Positions 62,225-64,000 of a DNA stretch of 64,000 bases are shown piece by piece. The DNA is taken from assembly GCF_009831655.1 (NCBI RefSeq), contig NZ_WRPA01000014.1:1-64000 (forward strand), written 5' to 3'. The number at the start of each line of letters is the position of its first letter. The stretch's first letter is position 1. Source of the stretch: Shewanella insulae (lineage in GTDB: Bacteria; Pseudomonadota; Gammaproteobacteria; Enterobacterales; Shewanellaceae). The notes below the pieces were generated by a model. That model ran no database searches, was not told where the DNA came from, and worked only from the letters and a program-made list of their open reading frames with translations. Made by a program: the position numbers and the translations under genes.

Positions 62225-64000
62225 ATGTCCAAACAAGACTCTCTTTGGTTTAAATCCTTACGTTGGATCCAGAAGAAACTCGTGCACACCATAGTGGTGC
62301 CTCAGGATCCCTTTGCCGATCTCAACCTGGATTCAGACAGACCCCTGGTCTATGTAATGAAGACAGAATCGATCAGCGACATCGCCGCCCTGAGCGAGGT
62401 GACCGAACGACTCGGCCTACCCAGCCCCTATCAGAGCCTGGACGTCGAGGGTGAACAGGCGCCGCGAGTCGTCTGTGTCGAAGGAGCCAAGCCGCTATTT
62501 GGCGAGCGCGAAGGCAACGAGTTTTACCTCGACAGCTTCTCGCGCCTGCTGAGTGCCCACAAGAAACATCCCGAGCTGGATATCCAGCTGGTGCCAGTCA
62601 GCCTCTACTGGGGCCGCACCCCAGGCAAGGAAGATGACACCATGAAGGCCGCCGTCCTCGAGCGTGAAAATCCCACCTGGCTGCGTAAGTGTCTGATGAT
62701 CCTCTTTCTCGGTCGCCACAACTTTGTGCAATTTTCCAATGCCATGTCACTGCGTTACATGGCCGACGAGCATGGCACCGACAAACGTATCGCCCATAAG
62801 CTAGCCCGTGTGGCAAGGGTCCACTTCAGTCGCCAGCGCAAGGTGATGACTGGGCCGGTATTGCCTAACCGTCAGAACCTGTTCCACGCCCTGCTGAAAT
62901 CCGAATCGATGAAGAAGGCGATTCTAGAAGAGGCTCAGAGCAAGAAGATCTCCGAGGCTAAGGCCCGTGAGACCGCCATGGAATATCTCGATGAGATCGC
63001 CGCCGACTACTCTGACAGCCTGGTGCGTATCGCCGAGCGTTTCCTCACCTGGCTATGGAACAAGCTCTACAAGGGGATCAATATCAAGGGCGCCGAGCAG
63101 ATCCGTCAGCTGCACCACGACGGCCACGAGATCGTCTATGTGCCCTGTCATCGTAGCCACATGGACTACCTGCTGCTCTCTTATATCCTCTACTATCAGG
63201 GCATGGTACCGCCGCATATTGCCGCCGGTATCAATCTCAATTTCTGGCCCGCCGGCCCCATGTTCCGCCGCGGTGGCGCCTTCTTTATTCGTCGCAGCTT
63301 CCGTGGCAACAAGCTCTACACCGCGGTATTCCGTGAGTACTTGGATCAGCTCTTTGCCAAGGGCTATTCGGTGGAGTATTTCACCGAGGGCGGCCGCTCA
63401 CGTACGGGTCGCCTGCTGGCACCTAAGACGGGCATGATCGCCATGACACTCAACAGCGTGCTCCGTGGCGTCGAGCGTCCCGTCACTCTGGTGCCCGTCT
63501 ATCTGGGCTACGACCATGTGATGGAGGTAGCCACCTATCACAAGGAGCTGAGCGGTAAGAAGAAGCAGAAAGAATCTGTGTGGCAGGTGTTTGGTGCCAT
63601 ACGTAAGCTGGGTAACTTCGGTCAGGGTTATGTTAACTTCGGTGAGCCGATCACCCTGCATAACTACCTCAACGAGCAGGTACCCGAGTGGCGCGAAGAG
63701 CTGGCCCAGGATCCCGAGCAGAAGCCAAGTTGGCTGACCCCAGTGGTCAACACCCTGGCCAATCGCGTCATGACCCGCATCAACGATGCCGCCGCCGTCA
63801 GCTCGATCACCCTGACCAGCCTGGTGCTGCTTGCCTCTGAGCAGAACGCCCTGCAGCGCAGTCAGCTGGAGAAGCAGCTGGATCTCTACCTGTCGCTGCT
63901 TAAGAGCGTGCCCTACACAGACTACACCTCTGTGGTCGAAGGCGATGGCGCCAAGCTGATCGCCCAGGGCCTTGAGCTGAAGAAGCTCAAGCTGGACAGC
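62225..64000 (+). CDS. plsB: glycerol-3-phosphate acyltransferase PlsB, partial
   Basis: The first 592 residues of a protein normally near 800; the frame is still open at the right edge of the window. It begins [16 protein letters not shown] and shows the acyltransferase motifs [15 protein letters not shown] (HX4D), [27 protein letters not shown] and [12 protein letters not shown], in the order of the PlsB family. It transfers a fatty acyl group from acyl-CoA or acyl-ACP to position 1 of glycerol 3-phosphate at the inner membrane, the first step of phospholipid synthesis. Confidence 0.95.
   Translation, partial: MSKQDSLWFKSLRWIQKKLVHTIVVPQDPFADLNLDSDRPLVYVMKTESISDIAALSEVTERLGLPSPYQSLDVEGEQAPRVVCVEGAKPLFGEREGNEFYLDSFSRLLSAHKKHPELDIQLVPVSLYWGRTPGKEDDTMKAAVLERENPTWLRKCLMILFLGRHNFVQFSNAMSLRYMADEHGTDKRIAHKLARVARVHFSRQRKVMTGPVLPNRQNLFHALLKSESMKKAILEEAQSKKISEAKARETAMEYLDEIAADYSDSLVRIAERFLTWLWNKLYKGINIKGAEQIRQLHHDGHEIVYVPCHRSHMDYLLLSYILYYQGMVPPHIAAGINLNFWPAGPMFRRGGAFFIRRSFRGNKLYTAVFREYLDQLFAKGYSVEYFTEGGRSRTGRLLAPKTGMIAMTLNSVLRGVERPVTLVPVYLGYDHVMEVATYHKELSGKKKQKESVWQVFGAIRKLGNFGQGYVNFGEPITLHNYLNEQVPEWREELAQDPEQKPSWLTPVVNTLANRVMTRINDAAAVSSITLTSLVLLASEQNALQRSQLEKQLDLYLSLLKSVPYTDYTSVVEGDGAKLIAQGLELKKLKLDS

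Noticed and set aside
62967..63437. 156-residue plus-strand open frame
   Set aside because: Out-of-frame shadow inside plsB, whose own frame continues past the window edge.

Overview
The window looks like a chromosomal segment of a marine gammaproteobacterium, most likely Shewanella. The housekeeping block gmk-rpoZ-spoT-ridA-trmH-recG, the SoFic-like Fic protein, plsB and an aryl polyene cluster of the marine gammaproteobacterial type all fit this. I see no rRNA, tRNA or CRISPR array.

Region 1 (about 1-24,600) is an accessory island, visibly richer in A and T than the rest. Its left end (1-6,700) carries mobile-element genes: two AlpA-like regulators, an inovirus Gp2/YagK-YfjJ-like HUH replication protein followed by several hairpins and a 14-bp direct repeat, an HGGxSTG protein, and several unknown genes. 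From 14,335 down to 4,896 runs a long minus-strand defence array: Fic, hsdM, hsdS, a Septu-like ATPase/HNH pair (PtuA/PtuB-like), a McrA-like HNH gene that appears split by a frameshift in an A6 run, and two unknown genes. hsdR lies at the far end (23,432-19,884). Between it and fic sits a cassette with a methyltransferase, an unknown protein, a GT2 glycosyltransferase and a 999-residue protein that joins three GT-A-type domains to a protein-kinase-like domain. The two glycosyltransferase genes follow hsdR within a few bases on the same strand. This cassette is my best candidate for an undescribed system.

Region 2 (24,900-41,261) is core chromosome: a PqiA-like membrane protein, a CoA transferase, a hexosamine-kinase-like/nucleotidyltransferase pair, gmk-rpoZ-spoT-ridA-trmH, an acyl-CoA synthetase, a calcium/sodium antiporter, recG and a DUF3014 protein.

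Region 3 (41,464-58,408) is an aryl polyene pigment cluster of 18 tightly packed, mostly overlapping plus-strand genes. An aromatic ammonia-lyase is predicted to make the aryl starter and an acyl-ACP ligase to load it on one of two carrier proteins. Ketosynthases, a ketoreductase and two dehydratases then build the polyene. A fused glycosyltransferase/acyltransferase, a PlsC-like acyltransferase, a LolA-like protein, a lipoprotein and an RND exporter would attach and place the product in the outer membrane. A flavoenzyme with all the visible hallmarks of flavin-dependent halogenases suggests a halogenated, xanthomonadin-like product.

Region 4 (58,500-64,000) holds a GNAT acetyltransferase, a rhodanese, a small CxxC protein, the azoreductase gene azoR, a DUF4397 repeat lipoprotein, and plsB, which runs off the right edge.
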